Origin: Lachnospiraceae bacterium
GTDB lineage: Bacteria > Bacillota > Clostridia > Lachnospirales > Lachnospiraceae
DNA length: 55,403 nucleotides
Direction: 5' to 3'
Assembly (NCBI GenBank): GCA_011959105.1
Contig: BLLU01000226.1
Coordinates: 1-55,403, forward strand
This document shows positions 9,408 to 17,555 of this stretch, one piece after another. The notes beneath the pieces were generated by a model, which saw only the letters and a program-made list of their open reading frames with translations, was not told the DNA's origin and did no database searches. Position 1 is the stretch's first letter, and each line of letters begins with the position of its first letter. The translations under genes and the position numbers were made by a program.

Positions 9408-10226
9408 ATGATTGAGTTTAAGGCGGACAATTTTAATCTGGCACAAATCTGCCGCTCGGGGCAGTGCTTCCGCATGAATGAGGCGGCGGAAAATCGGTTC
9501 AGCGTCATTGCCGGGAGACATTATCTGGAGATGGAACAGCAGGGAGAGAGATGCGTTTTTTACTGTGAAGAGGTAGAATTCCGGGACTTCTGGGAGAGGT
9601 ATTTCGACCTGAAAGCGGATTACACTTCCTACCTGGGAAAGATCGCTCCGGGTGACAGTTATCTGAGAAGCGCGGCAGAATTCGGAGCGGGAATCCGGAT
9701 CCTGCGGCAGGATCTGTGGGAGATGATCGTTTCCTTTCTGATTTCCCAGCAGAACCATATTCAGCGGATCCGCAGATGTATTGATACTATCTGCAGGGCC
9801 TATGGGGAGAAGCTGGAAAACAGCCGGGGCGGGGAATATTATGCCTTTCCCACGCCCCAGGCGCTGGCGGACCTTCCCGAGGACGGGCTGATGGCCTGTA
9901 ACCTGGGTTACCGCAGCAAATATGTGGTGCGTACCGCCAGAGCCGTGGCGGAGGGGGAATGGGATCTGGAAGCGGTGCGTCTGCTCCCTTATCCGAAAGC
10001 CCGGGAGGAGCTGCTGAAGCTGTTCGGTGTGGGGGGAAAAGTAGCGGACTGTATCTGTCTGTTTGCCCTGCACCACCTGGAGGCGTTTCCGGTGGACACC
10101 CATATCCGGCAGGCCATGGAGGCCCATTATGAAAAAGGCTTTCCCATGAAGCGCTATGAGGGCTGCCAGGGAGTATTGCAGCAGTACATATTTTATTACG
10201 AACTGGCAGGGGCCGGGCAGCCCTGA
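9408..10226 (+). CDS. ogg: 8-oxoguanine DNA glycosylase / AP lyase (Ogg family)
   Basis: Base-excision repair enzyme that removes 8-oxoguanine and nicks the abasic site; 272 aa. The N-terminal OGG_N-like region (GQCFRMNE...) is followed by a helix-hairpin-helix-GPD domain. In the hairpin GVGGKVADC (about 206-214) the Lys aligns with the Schiff-base lysine of OGG1. The later VDTH holds the conserved catalytic Asp (about 230). Clostridia often use this Ogg type rather than MutM. The ATG at 9408 gives a family-like N-terminus; the ribosome binding site (AAGGCAGGG) is weak. The gene follows the ABC exporter by 95 nt and precedes nth, so two oxidative-damage repair genes are adjacent. Confidence 0.88.
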   Translation: MIEFKADNFNLAQICRSGQCFRMNEAAENRFSVIAGRHYLEMEQQGERCVFYCEEVEFRDFWERYFDLKADYTSYLGKIAPGDSYLRSAAEFGAGIRILRQDLWEMIVSFLISQQNHIQRIRRCIDTICRAYGEKLENSRGGEYYAFPTPQALADLPEDGLMACNLGYRSKYVVRTARAVAEGEWDLEAVRLLPYPKAREELLKLFGVGGKVADCICLFALHHLEAFPVDTHIRQAMEAHYEKGFPMKRYEGCQGVLQQYIFYYELAGAGQP

Positions 10227-10305
10227 TAACGGGTCTGCTCTTTTCGGGAAAGGAAACCAGACGGTTCGCGCCGATGAGGGGCGGCCCTTCAGAAGAGGAG
10301 AACTT

Positions 10306-10941
10306 ATGACAAAGAAACAACGTGCTTTGGCAATTATTGAGAGACTGAAGAAGGCATATCCCCAGGCCGAATGTTCCCTGGACTATGACCAGGCATGGAA
10401 ACTTCTGGTGAGCGTGCGGCTGGCAGCCCAGTGCACGGATGCCAGGGTCAATGTGGTGGTGGAGAAGCTATATGAGAAATTCCCGGATGTGGATGCGCTG
10501 GCCCAGGCTCCCGTAGAGGAGATTGAGCGCATTGTGCATCCCTGCGGCCTGGGCAACAGCAAGGCCAGGGACATCAGCGCCTGTATGAAGATGCTGCGGG
10601 ATGAGTACGGCGGAAAAGTGCCCGATGATTTCAACAAACTGCTGGCTCTGCCCGGTGTGGGCCGAAAGAGCGCCAATCTGATCATGGGGGATGTGTTCGG
10701 TAAGCCCGCCATCGTCACCGACACTCACTGTATCCGGCTGGTGAACCGCATGGGCCTGGTGGACGGGATCAAGGAGCCGGCCAAGGTGGAAAAGGAACTG
10801 TGGAAGCTGATTCCGCCCCAGGAAGGCAGCGATTTCTGCCACAGGCTGGTAAACCATGGCCGGGATGTCTGCACCGCCCGCACCAGACCCTCCTGTGACA
10901 AATGCTGTCTGCTGGATTTATGTAAGCAGGCGGGGATATAA
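10306..10941 (+). CDS. nth: Endonuclease III (DNA glycosylase/AP lyase)
   Basis: Removes oxidised pyrimidines and cleaves the resulting AP site; 211 aa, as usual for Nth. The HhH motif LPGVGRKSAN contains the catalytic Lys (about 120) and VTDTH the catalytic Asp (about 138). A C-terminal four-cysteine [4Fe-4S] motif is present as C-X7-C-X2-C-X5-C. The first spacing is one longer than the C-X6-C of E. coli Nth. The start at 10306 follows AAGAGGAG. It lies 79 nt after ogg and may be co-transcribed with it. Confidence 0.93.
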   Translation: MTKKQRALAIIERLKKAYPQAECSLDYDQAWKLLVSVRLAAQCTDARVNVVVEKLYEKFPDVDALAQAPVEEIERIVHPCGLGNSKARDISACMKMLRDEYGGKVPDDFNKLLALPGVGRKSANLIMGDVFGKPAIVTDTHCIRLVNRMGLVDGIKEPAKVEKELWKLIPPQEGSDFCHRLVNHGRDVCTARTRPSCDKCCLLDLCKQAGI

Positions 10942-10952
10942 AAGAGAGGATC

Positions 10953-11834
10953 CTATCTGACGCAAAAGCCAAAATATCCCATTTTCTCCACATGGAACAG
11001 CAGGCTATAGGGAGGGTACTCTTTGTCAAAGGTCCGAACAAGCTGTTCAAAGGTTAAGATATCCTCCTTGTGGAGCCGGTATTGGTCCGGTAGTTCAAAA
11101 TGGGCCCGCACGCATTCTATGAATTTTAGAGAGAGGGCCTTTATGGCATGAACCACGGTCTTGTCTACACGCAGGATCTGCCGCCCCAACAGCCGGCCCA
11201 GCAGATGGAGCACCAGCTTCTCTTCGTACAGGAAAAAGACCTGGCGTTTCCGCTCATTCTGGGTAAGATAGGTCAGGCGGTAACACAGCACATTGCCGGA
11301 AGTGAAATCCTCCCCCCCATAGCGCAGGCTGACCAGTTCCGCATCCACACGGTACAGCTGCCGCAGGGCCTGTAAAACGGCTTTTTCCAGGGAGGCCGTC
11401 TCGTTGTCCGAAGCCTGATGTATCCATTTATGAGATGTTTTGCCGGAGATCGCGTAATCCTCCACCATGACATGTCCGTTGAGCCAGCCGATGCATAACC
11501 CCAGGAAATGCTGGACGGCTTCTGTGGAATAATTCTCTTCCTCCAGTTCCCTTTCCAGAGCGGGGAGAGTGTTGTCCCGCATATTGTCATGGAGGCTTTT
11601 GTGCATGGCGTACTCGCCGTAACCGATGGACTTCATGTACGCCTCTTCTTCCGCAAAATGCTTCAGGGTATAACTCTTAAAAAACTTAATACCTTCCCGG
11701 CAGGCGTGCTGCTGTTTGGTGGCGTCCTCGTTGAGGCTGACCAGCTTCCCAATGATGGAGAACAGCCGCCGGTGGGCCTTGTCTATGACTTCTACACCGA
11801 TATTAAACCGATTGTTCCACTGGATTTCCTGCAT
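10953..11834 (-). CDS. Bacteriohemerythrin with an unassigned C-terminal domain
   Basis: A 293-aa protein. Residues 1-130 form a hemerythrin domain with the full diiron ligand set: His21, His59, Glu63 (HFAEE), His78, His82 (HKSLH), His121 and Asp126 (HVMVED). Such domains bind O2, NO or serve as redox sensors in anaerobes. Residues 150-293 do not match a family I can name. They are mixed alpha/beta in appearance and vaguely like a CheX-type fold, but this is a guess. The start is chosen at 11834 because GAGGAGG stands 7 nt upstream. The gene is transcribed toward nth and has its own promoter. An oxygen or NO sensing role is inferred. Confidence 0.85.
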   Translation of the reverse strand: MQEIQWNNRFNIGVEVIDKAHRRLFSIIGKLVSLNEDATKQQHACREGIKFFKSYTLKHFAEEEAYMKSIGYGEYAMHKSLHDNMRDNTLPALERELEEENYSTEAVQHFLGLCIGWLNGHVMVEDYAISGKTSHKWIHQASDNETASLEKAVLQALRQLYRVDAELVSLRYGGEDFTSGNVLCYRLTYLTQNERKRQVFFLYEEKLVLHLLGRLLGRQILRVDKTVVHAIKALSLKFIECVRAHFELPDQYRLHKEDILTFEQLVRTFDKEYPPYSLLFHVEKMGYFGFCVR

Positions 11835-11873
11835 CGTTTTTTCCTCCTCTGGGGGCTTACCATATAATAACAT

Positions 11874-11902
11874 ATTTTAACATAATTTGTTCTGTCCTAC
11901 AA
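11874..11902 (-). promoter_or_regulatory. Promoter of the bacteriohemerythrin gene
   Basis: Read on the minus strand: TTGTAG (11897-11902), 17-bp spacer, TAAAAT (11874-11879), 40 nt before the start codon. Confidence 0.5.
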
Positions 11903-11984
11903 CAACCAATGGCCCATTTTCCCGGAGAATTCCACGGAAGTGAGGACGTCGGCGCGGCAGGCGGAGATGGTTTCGCGGATTTTC

Positions 11985-12013
11985 TTGACATTCCCGAGAA
12001 CATATGGTATGCT
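11985..12013 (+). promoter_or_regulatory. Promoter of degV
   Basis: TTGACA (11985-11990), 17-bp spacer, TATGCT (12008-12013). It lies 42 nt before the degV start codon. Confidence 0.65.
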
Positions 12014-12054
12014 CCAGACAGTTTGAGATTCAAAGTATTTATAGGAGAAGAAAG

Positions 12055-12927
12055 ATGAGCATACGGATCATTACGGACTCGGGGGCGGACATTCCCCGGA
12101 ATATGGGGGCTTCTCCCCGGGCAGACCTGACGATTCTGCCCATGCATGTATATTTTGGAGAAAAAGAATTTCAGGACGGAGTGGATTTGACCCATAGGCA
12201 GTTTTACGAGATGCTGATTGAGTCGGAGGAATTGCCCAAGACCAGCCAGATCCCGCCCTATGAGTTTGAGCAGGTCTACAAAGAGGCGGTGGAGGCCGGA
12301 GAGCAGGTGGTGGTGATCACCATTTCCGGAAAGCTGTCGGGCACCTATCAGAGCGCCTGCATGGCGGCCGGGGAGTATCAGGGACAGGTGTTTGTGGTGG
12401 ACAGCCTGAACGCCACTCTGGGAGAGAGATGTCTGGTGGATTACGCTCTGCGGCTGAAGGACCAGGGGATGGCGGCAAAGGAGATTGCTGCGGAACTGGA
12501 GCAGGCCCGGAAAAGAATCCGCCTGCTGGCCCTGCTGGATACGCTGGAATATCTGAAAAAAGGAGGCCGCATCTCCAAGTCCGTGGCCATGGTGGGCGGG
12601 ATGCTGTCCATCAAGCCCGTGATCTCCGTGGTGGACGGCGAAGTGGCCATGCTGGGCAAGGCCCGGGGCTCCCGCAACGGCAACAATCTGCTGGTACAGG
12701 AGATCGGGAAGGCCGGCGGCGTGGACTTTTCCATGCCCTACTATCTGGGCTACACCGGCCTGGACGATCATATGCTGAGAAAATATGTGGAGGACAGCCG
12801 GGCACTGTGGGAAGGACATGTGGATCATTTGGATTCCACCCCTGTGGGCGGTACCATCGGGACCCATATCGGGCCCGGAGCCATCGGCGTATTCTTCTTC
12901 GCGGCGGAGGGGGACGCTCCCGCATAA
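12055..12927 (+). CDS. DegV family fatty-acid-binding protein
   Basis: A 290-aa DegV-fold protein. Family members bind long-chain fatty acids, and some (FakB) present them to a fatty acid kinase for phospholipid synthesis. The typical opening IITDSGADIP is at about 4-13. The ligand-pocket motifs KTSQIPP (about 62-68) and ISGKLSGTYQSA (about 92-103) are clear. No FakA kinase gene is nearby, so the partner would be encoded elsewhere. The ATG at 12055 follows AGGAGAAG. The gene has its own promoter and a terminator and appears monocistronic. Confidence 0.9.
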   Translation: MSIRIITDSGADIPRNMGASPRADLTILPMHVYFGEKEFQDGVDLTHRQFYEMLIESEELPKTSQIPPYEFEQVYKEAVEAGEQVVVITISGKLSGTYQSACMAAGEYQGQVFVVDSLNATLGERCLVDYALRLKDQGMAAKEIAAELEQARKRIRLLALLDTLEYLKKGGRISKSVAMVGGMLSIKPVISVVDGEVAMLGKARGSRNGNNLLVQEIGKAGGVDFSMPYYLGYTGLDDHMLRKYVEDSRALWEGHVDHLDSTPVGGTIGTHIGPGAIGVFFFAAEGDAPA

Positions 12928-12992
12928 GGAAGAGAATTCTTTTTCCGTGGAGAGCGGCAGCTTCCCGGCCCCGCACGGAGGTATATAGACGG

Positions 12993-13031
12993 AGAAGGCA
13001 GGAAAACTTGTCGGAGTTCCTGCCTTCTTTC
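12993..13031 (+). terminator. Intrinsic terminator after degV
   Basis: A 12-bp stem, AGAAGGCAGGAA (12993-13004) with TTCCTGCCTTCT (13017-13028), followed by a T-rich run. It separates degV from the convergent uxuB gene. Confidence 0.7.
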
Positions 13032-13054
13032 TGTCTGGGGAATGCTTCCCCTTT

Positions 13055-14686
13055 TTATTTTACGTATTTTTCCAGTGTTGCCGTCACGGCTCCCACGCCG
13101 GCGGACAACTCGGCGAAATACTCCTTGACCAGTTCGTCCATGTGAACCTCTTTCAGATCCACGCCAAAGACTTTCTCATTGGACAGCAGGGGATCTAAGC
13201 GGGACAGGTCCTTGGGGGATGCATCCAGCCTGTAGTCCGCCACATAGGCCGTGGCGGCCTGAAGCAGGGGATCGCTGCTGGGGGTGAAGGGCTTGCCCTG
13301 GTCGTCCACAGCCATCAGGTAACGCAGCCAGCCCGCAAACACCAGGGGGATCAGCTTCAGATCCGCCGGGTCCAGATCAGAGCGCTTTTGGTAAGCCTTG
13401 ATGGTCTCGCCAAAGCGGATCGCCAGCTTCTGGGAAGTGTCGGTGGCGATGCGCTGGGGGGCGTCGGGCATAAAGGGGTTGGGAATGCGCACATTGACCA
13501 CGGTGTCGATGAACTCTCTGGGATCCAGAATGCCCGGATCCACCACCACGGGCAGGCCCTCCCGATAGCCGATGATCTCCACAAAACGCTTCAGCAGCGG
13601 GTTTTTCATCTCTTCGGACACCAGCGTATAACCCAGCAGGCAGCCGTAGATGGCAAGGGTGGTGTGCAGGGGATTTAAGCAGGTGCAGACCTTCATCTTC
13701 TCTACTTTGTCCACGGTCTCCCGCTCCGTGAAGATCACGCCGCCTTTTTCCAGTGCCGGTCTGCCGTTGGGGAAATGATCTTCGATCACCAGGTATTCGC
13801 ATTCCTCCGCATTGACAAAGGGGGCCACATAGGTATTTTTGCTGGTAATGGCGGCATCCAGGCCCTGTATGCCGTCCCGGTTCAGCATCTCCTCCACCTT
13901 GGCGTCCGGCCTGGGGGTGATCTTGTCAATCATGGACCAGGGGTAGGACACGGCTTTGGGATCTCTCACATAGGCGGCAAAACCGCCCTCGGCCAGTCCG
14001 TTCCCGCACCAGGCATCGGCGAAAGCCCATACGGCGGCGGCCAGCTTATCCCCGTTGTGGGAGCAGTTGTCCATGCTCACCATGGCGATGGGTTTTTTGC
14101 CGCTCACATAGCGATGGTAAAGCAGGGACACCACCTTGCCCAGGTAGCTGTCCGGAGCCTGGCCTCCGTCCTGGCCCGGCCCCTTGGTGTAATCCGCCGC
14201 GATGGCGGGCAGCACATTGCCCTTGGCGTCTGTCAGGGCATATCCCTTCTCCGTGATGGTGAAACTGGCCATCTGCAGGGAAGGGGCGGCAAAAATCTGC
14301 TTCAGCCGTTGATACTGGGACTGGTTGGCGCTGTCCAGCACCAGGGATTCCATGATGCTTCCCACAATGGTTTTTTCTACCGTGTTATCGGCTTTCAGGG
14401 TGGCCAGGATGGACAGATTGTCATGGGGCCAGTACATCTTTTCAATGATTTCGTAGTCAAAACCCTCCACGGCTATGAGGCCGGTGTCCACTGCCCCCTG
14501 GTTCAGCAGGTTTTGCAGCAGATTGCACTGGAAGGCCCGGAAGATATTGCCTGCCCCGAAGTGGATCCAGGCGGGGGAGGCTTCGGTGGCGGCCTTTACC
14601 TTGTCATAGTCAAATTCCGGAAGGCGGTAGCCTGCCTGGAGGAAGGCTTCCCGCTGTTCCTGTATGCTCTTTCTTGTCAGTTCCAT
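13055..14686 (-). CDS. uxuB: Fructuronate reductase / mannitol dehydrogenase family oxidoreductase
   Basis: NAD-dependent polyol-specific long-chain dehydrogenase of 543 aa. UxuB interconverts D-fructuronate and D-mannonate in glucuronate catabolism. The nucleotide-binding start WIHFGAGNIFRAF (about 40-52) and the catalytic K-X5-N-X2-H motif KVCTCLNPLH are visible. The strongest clue for this particular substrate is the uxuA gene 63 nt upstream on the same strand. The product mannonate is then dehydrated by UxuA. The start is the ATG at 14686, followed by typical family sequence; a ribosome binding site (GGAAGAGAGGG) precedes it. Other mannitol dehydrogenase paralogues (mannitol, altronate) are less likely given the neighbour. 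Confidence 0.9.
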   Translation of the reverse strand: MELTRKSIQEQREAFLQAGYRLPEFDYDKVKAATEASPAWIHFGAGNIFRAFQCNLLQNLLNQGAVDTGLIAVEGFDYEIIEKMYWPHDNLSILATLKADNTVEKTIVGSIMESLVLDSANQSQYQRLKQIFAAPSLQMASFTITEKGYALTDAKGNVLPAIAADYTKGPGQDGGQAPDSYLGKVVSLLYHRYVSGKKPIAMVSMDNCSHNGDKLAAAVWAFADAWCGNGLAEGGFAAYVRDPKAVSYPWSMIDKITPRPDAKVEEMLNRDGIQGLDAAITSKNTYVAPFVNAEECEYLVIEDHFPNGRPALEKGGVIFTERETVDKVEKMKVCTCLNPLHTTLAIYGCLLGYTLVSEEMKNPLLKRFVEIIGYREGLPVVVDPGILDPREFIDTVVNVRIPNPFMPDAPQRIATDTSQKLAIRFGETIKAYQKRSDLDPADLKLIPLVFAGWLRYLMAVDDQGKPFTPSSDPLLQAATAYVADYRLDASPKDLSRLDPLLSNEKVFGVDLKEVHMDELVKEYFAELSAGVGAVTATLEKYVK

Positions 14687-14749
14687 TTTTCCCTCTCTTC
14701 CTGATTAATTGCCTTTGGGCCCTTTTGCGGGCCCTTTGCGGGCATTCGT

Positions 14750-15820
14750 TTACTTTCTGTGCTGCTTTTCGATGGCTTCCCACAGCCCGTTCAGATAGGT
14801 GGCTCCCAGGGCCCTGTCATACAGGCCGTAACCGGGCATGGCCACTTCATCCCAGATCATGCGTCCGTGGTCGGGGCGGATGGGACCCGTAAAGCCGATG
14901 TCGTACAGGGCCCGCATGATTTCATACATGTCAAAGGTGCCGTCGCTGGACAGATGGGCAGATTCCTCGAAATCCGTAGGGGAATTGAATTTCAGGTTCC
15001 GCACATGGGCAAAATGGATACGGCCTTTCAGGGAGCGGATCATATCCGGCAGGTCGTTCTCCAGGTTGGTGCCATAGGAGCCGGAGCAGAAAGTCACGCC
15101 GTTGTGAGGATTGTCCACCATCTGGGTCATCCGCAGGATATTGGCTTTGTTGATGATGATGCGGGGCAGACCGAATACGCTCCAGGCAGGGTCGTCCGGG
15201 TGGATGGCCATGTTGATGTCGTATTTGTCGCAGGTGGGCATGATCCGCTCCAGAAAATACTGCAGATTGGCAAAGAGCTTTTCATCGTCCACGTCCTTGT
15301 ACATGGCGAACAGATCCTTGATCCGGGCCATGCGCTCCGGCTCCCAGCCGGGCATCACCGTGCCGTTGGTGTCGCCGGCGATGGATTCAAACATTTTCTC
15401 GGGATCCAGGGCGTCCACGGCCTCCTGGGTGTAGGCCAGCACGGTGGAGCCGTCGGGACGCATCCGGGCCAGTTCCGTGCGGGTCCAGTCAAATACGGGC
15501 ATGAAATTGTAGCATACCATATGGATGTCCGCCTGCCCCAGCCGCTCCAGGGTGGTGATATAATTGTCGATATACCGTTCCCGGTCCGGCGTGCCTACCT
15601 TGATGGCATCGTGGATGTTCACGCTCTCGATGCCCGCAAGCTGAAGGCCTGCGTCCTCGATCTCCTTTTTCAGAGCCAGGATGTCCTCCAGCTCCCAGGC
15701 TTCCCCCGGGGCGGTGCCGTACAGGGTGGAGATCACTCCGGTGACGCCGGGAATCTGGCGGATCTGCTTCAGCGTTACCGTGTCGTACTTGCTGCCGTAC
15801 CAGCGCAATGTCATCTGCAT
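14750..15820 (-). CDS. uxuA: Mannonate dehydratase
   Basis: Converts D-mannonate to 2-keto-3-deoxygluconate; 356 aa, the usual length. It has a TIM-barrel fold and opens with MTLRWYG. Conserved metal and active-site segments are visible: AIHPDDP, CSGSYGTN, HFAHVRN and RPDHGRMIWDE. The start at 15820 is fixed by AGGAGGG 8 nt upstream. It is the first gene of the uxuA-uxuB operon and is transcribed away from an AraC-family regulator. Its promoter (-10 TATAAT) and two regularly spaced ATTGCTT boxes lie in the divergent region, consistent with induction by the AraC protein. Confidence 0.95.
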   Translation of the reverse strand: MQMTLRWYGSKYDTVTLKQIRQIPGVTGVISTLYGTAPGEAWELEDILALKKEIEDAGLQLAGIESVNIHDAIKVGTPDRERYIDNYITTLERLGQADIHMVCYNFMPVFDWTRTELARMRPDGSTVLAYTQEAVDALDPEKMFESIAGDTNGTVMPGWEPERMARIKDLFAMYKDVDDEKLFANLQYFLERIMPTCDKYDINMAIHPDDPAWSVFGLPRIIINKANILRMTQMVDNPHNGVTFCSGSYGTNLENDLPDMIRSLKGRIHFAHVRNLKFNSPTDFEESAHLSSDGTFDMYEIMRALYDIGFTGPIRPDHGRMIWDEVAMPGYGLYDRALGATYLNGLWEAIEKQHRK

Positions 15821-15852
15821 AAATGTAACCCTCCTGTTTGGAATAGATTTTG

Positions 15853-15889
15853 TTGTCTCTATTATAGACAATACGGAAATGCATGAAAA
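15853..15889 (-). promoter_or_regulatory. uxuA promoter with an overlapping palindrome
   Basis: On the minus strand: TTTTCA (15884-15889), 17-bp spacer, TATAAT (15861-15866). The -10 lies inside an inverted repeat TTGTCT-N7-AGACAA (15853-15871), which could be an operator. Confidence 0.6.
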
Positions 15890-15897
15890 GACCATAT

Positions 15898-15925
15898 ATT
15901 GCTTGAAAAAGAGCAAAAATTGCTT
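15898..15925. promoter_or_regulatory. Candidate AraC-type activator direct repeats
   Basis: ATTGCTT occurs at 15898-15904 and 15919-15925, 21 bp apart (two helical turns). It lies just upstream of the uxuA -35 region. This is the arrangement expected for an AraC-family activator with two HTH motifs, and the regulator gene is adjacent. Confidence 0.45.
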
Positions 15926-16070
15926 TATTCTAAATAAATGGGATGTCTTTCCGCTGCTATAGTGTGTCCATGAAAGCGGGGAGAACATGCAGGCGGCATA
16001 AAAGTATTTCCGCTGCCTTATCTGTCGTCAAATGAAAAATAAGTAATCAGGTTGAAAGGGGAGGATTGCC

Positions 16071-16946
16071 ATGCAGGAGACAAAGCTGCATCAGTTGGAG
16101 GCCACGGATGAGCGGCAATATATGATCCGGGAGGGTTATGAAGTCTATGAGAAGCAGGGCGCGCCGCTGGGGGCCATCACTTTTCATTACCACAGTTTTT
16201 ATGAGGTGATCTATGTGCTGGAGGGGGAGTACTCCTCCATGCTGGAGAACCAGACCTATCATATGAAAAAGGGGGACATGCTGCTCATCGATTGTAATGT
16301 GATGCACAAGTATCATTTTGTGGAAAAAAAGCACGACTCCTCCCGGCGCATCATCCTCTGGGTGACCCGGGAGATGCTGCAGGGCCTTTCCGGGGAGGGC
16401 ATGGACCTGAGTGCCTGCTTCCGGGGACCGGGTTCCCGCGCCTATCATTTTCCCATCTATTATGAGGAGATGCTGCGGGGATATCTGCTGAAGCTGGCCA
16501 TGGCGGAACTGCCGGACGTGCCTGTACCGGAGGCCAAGCAGGCGCTGGACCGGGGATACCTGACTCTGTTTTTCGGCTATCTGAATGTGCTGTGTCTGCG
16601 CCGGGAGTATGGATTTTCCCGGAAAGACATGGTGTCTCACCCCATGGTGGAGCAGGTGTCGGAATATATCGACCGGCATATCCGGGAGAAGATCACCCTG
16701 GAGGAACTGGCGGGCCATGTGCATATGAGCAAGTATCATTTTCTGCGCAAATTCAAGGAACAGACCGGCGTGACGGCGCACAATTTTGTGCTGAACAAAC
16801 GCCTGATCCGGGCAGGCGAAGAATTGTCCCGGGGCAGGGGAGTAACGGAGGTCTGGCAGGAGGCGGGCTTTACGGATTACTCCTCCTTTCTGCGCAATTT
16901 TAAGAGGACCTTCGGAGTCTCGCCGGGGAAATATCGGAGTCTGTGA
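16071..16946 (+). CDS. AraC family transcriptional regulator with cupin sensor
   Basis: A 291-aa regulator. The N-terminal AraC-binding cupin is seen in FHYHSFYEVIYVLEGEY (about 36-52) and MKKGDMLLI. The C-terminal double HTH contains ITLEELAGHVHMSKYHFLRKFK (about 204-225) and the hallmark end VWQEAGFTDYSSFLRNFKRTFGVSPGKYR. It starts at 16071 after AAAGGGGAGG. It is divergent from uxuA-uxuB with 250 bp between them, so it is most likely the hexuronate-responsive activator of that operon. The inducer is inferred, not seen. Confidence 0.93.
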   Translation: MQETKLHQLEATDERQYMIREGYEVYEKQGAPLGAITFHYHSFYEVIYVLEGEYSSMLENQTYHMKKGDMLLIDCNVMHKYHFVEKKHDSSRRIILWVTREMLQGLSGEGMDLSACFRGPGSRAYHFPIYYEEMLRGYLLKLAMAELPDVPVPEAKQALDRGYLTLFFGYLNVLCLRREYGFSRKDMVSHPMVEQVSEYIDRHIREKITLEELAGHVHMSKYHFLRKFKEQTGVTAHNFVLNKRLIRAGEELSRGRGVTEVWQEAGFTDYSSFLRNFKRTFGVSPGKYRSL

Positions 16947-17090
16947 TTTCACAGATATCCGTAAAAAGAATATGGACATTTTCCATTGTATATTGTAGAA
17001 TATAAGCGGTATAGCACTTTATCATATATTATATTTCCGGCGGGCCGGGATAAGGCCGTGGCGCAAAGGGGCTATGGAAAGAGAGGACAT

Positions 17091-17453
17091 ATGACAACAA
17101 AGGAATGTTACGAATTGATGGGTGCGGATTATGAGGATGTGCTTGGACGCCTGATGACCGAAAAGCTGGTCAAGAAGTTCCTGTACAAGTTCGCGGACGC
17201 CAGGGATATGGAGGAACTTAAGACTTCCCTGGAGGCGAAAGATTATAACACGGCTTTCCGAATGGCGCATAATCTAAAGGGGGTATGCGCCAATCTGAGC
17301 ATCACCAGACTGGGGGCCTCCAGTTCCGAACTGTGTGAGGAACTCAGGGACGGCAATTACTCGGACAAGGTGGAGCCCTTGCTGGCAGCGGTGCTGGCGG
17401 ATTACGAAGCCACCCTGGAGGCCATAAAGAAATTACAGGCGGAGGAAGGATAA
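17091..17453 (+). CDS. Stand-alone histidine phosphotransfer (Hpt) protein
   Basis: A 120-aa Hpt-domain protein. The phosphoacceptor is His60 in RMAHNLKGVCANL, the canonical H-x-L-K-G context. It would pass phosphate between a hybrid kinase and a response regulator. The start at 17091 follows GAGAGGA. The next gene, 100 nt downstream, encodes an HD-GYP response regulator that is a natural partner. No histidine kinase is encoded in the window, so the donor is elsewhere. Hpt-only proteins of this type are common in Lachnospiraceae. Confidence 0.88.
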   Translation: MTTKECYELMGADYEDVLGRLMTEKLVKKFLYKFADARDMEELKTSLEAKDYNTAFRMAHNLKGVCANLSITRLGASSSELCEELRDGNYSDKVEPLLAAVLADYEATLEAIKKLQAEEG

Positions 17454-17555
17454 AGGGAACGGACGGCTGGGCTGTCCATGGAGCGCCAGTCATGTGTGAC
17501 AGGGGAAATGCAGAACATTTAAGTATGAAAGGCGGGAAAGGATTAAGAAAAAAGT

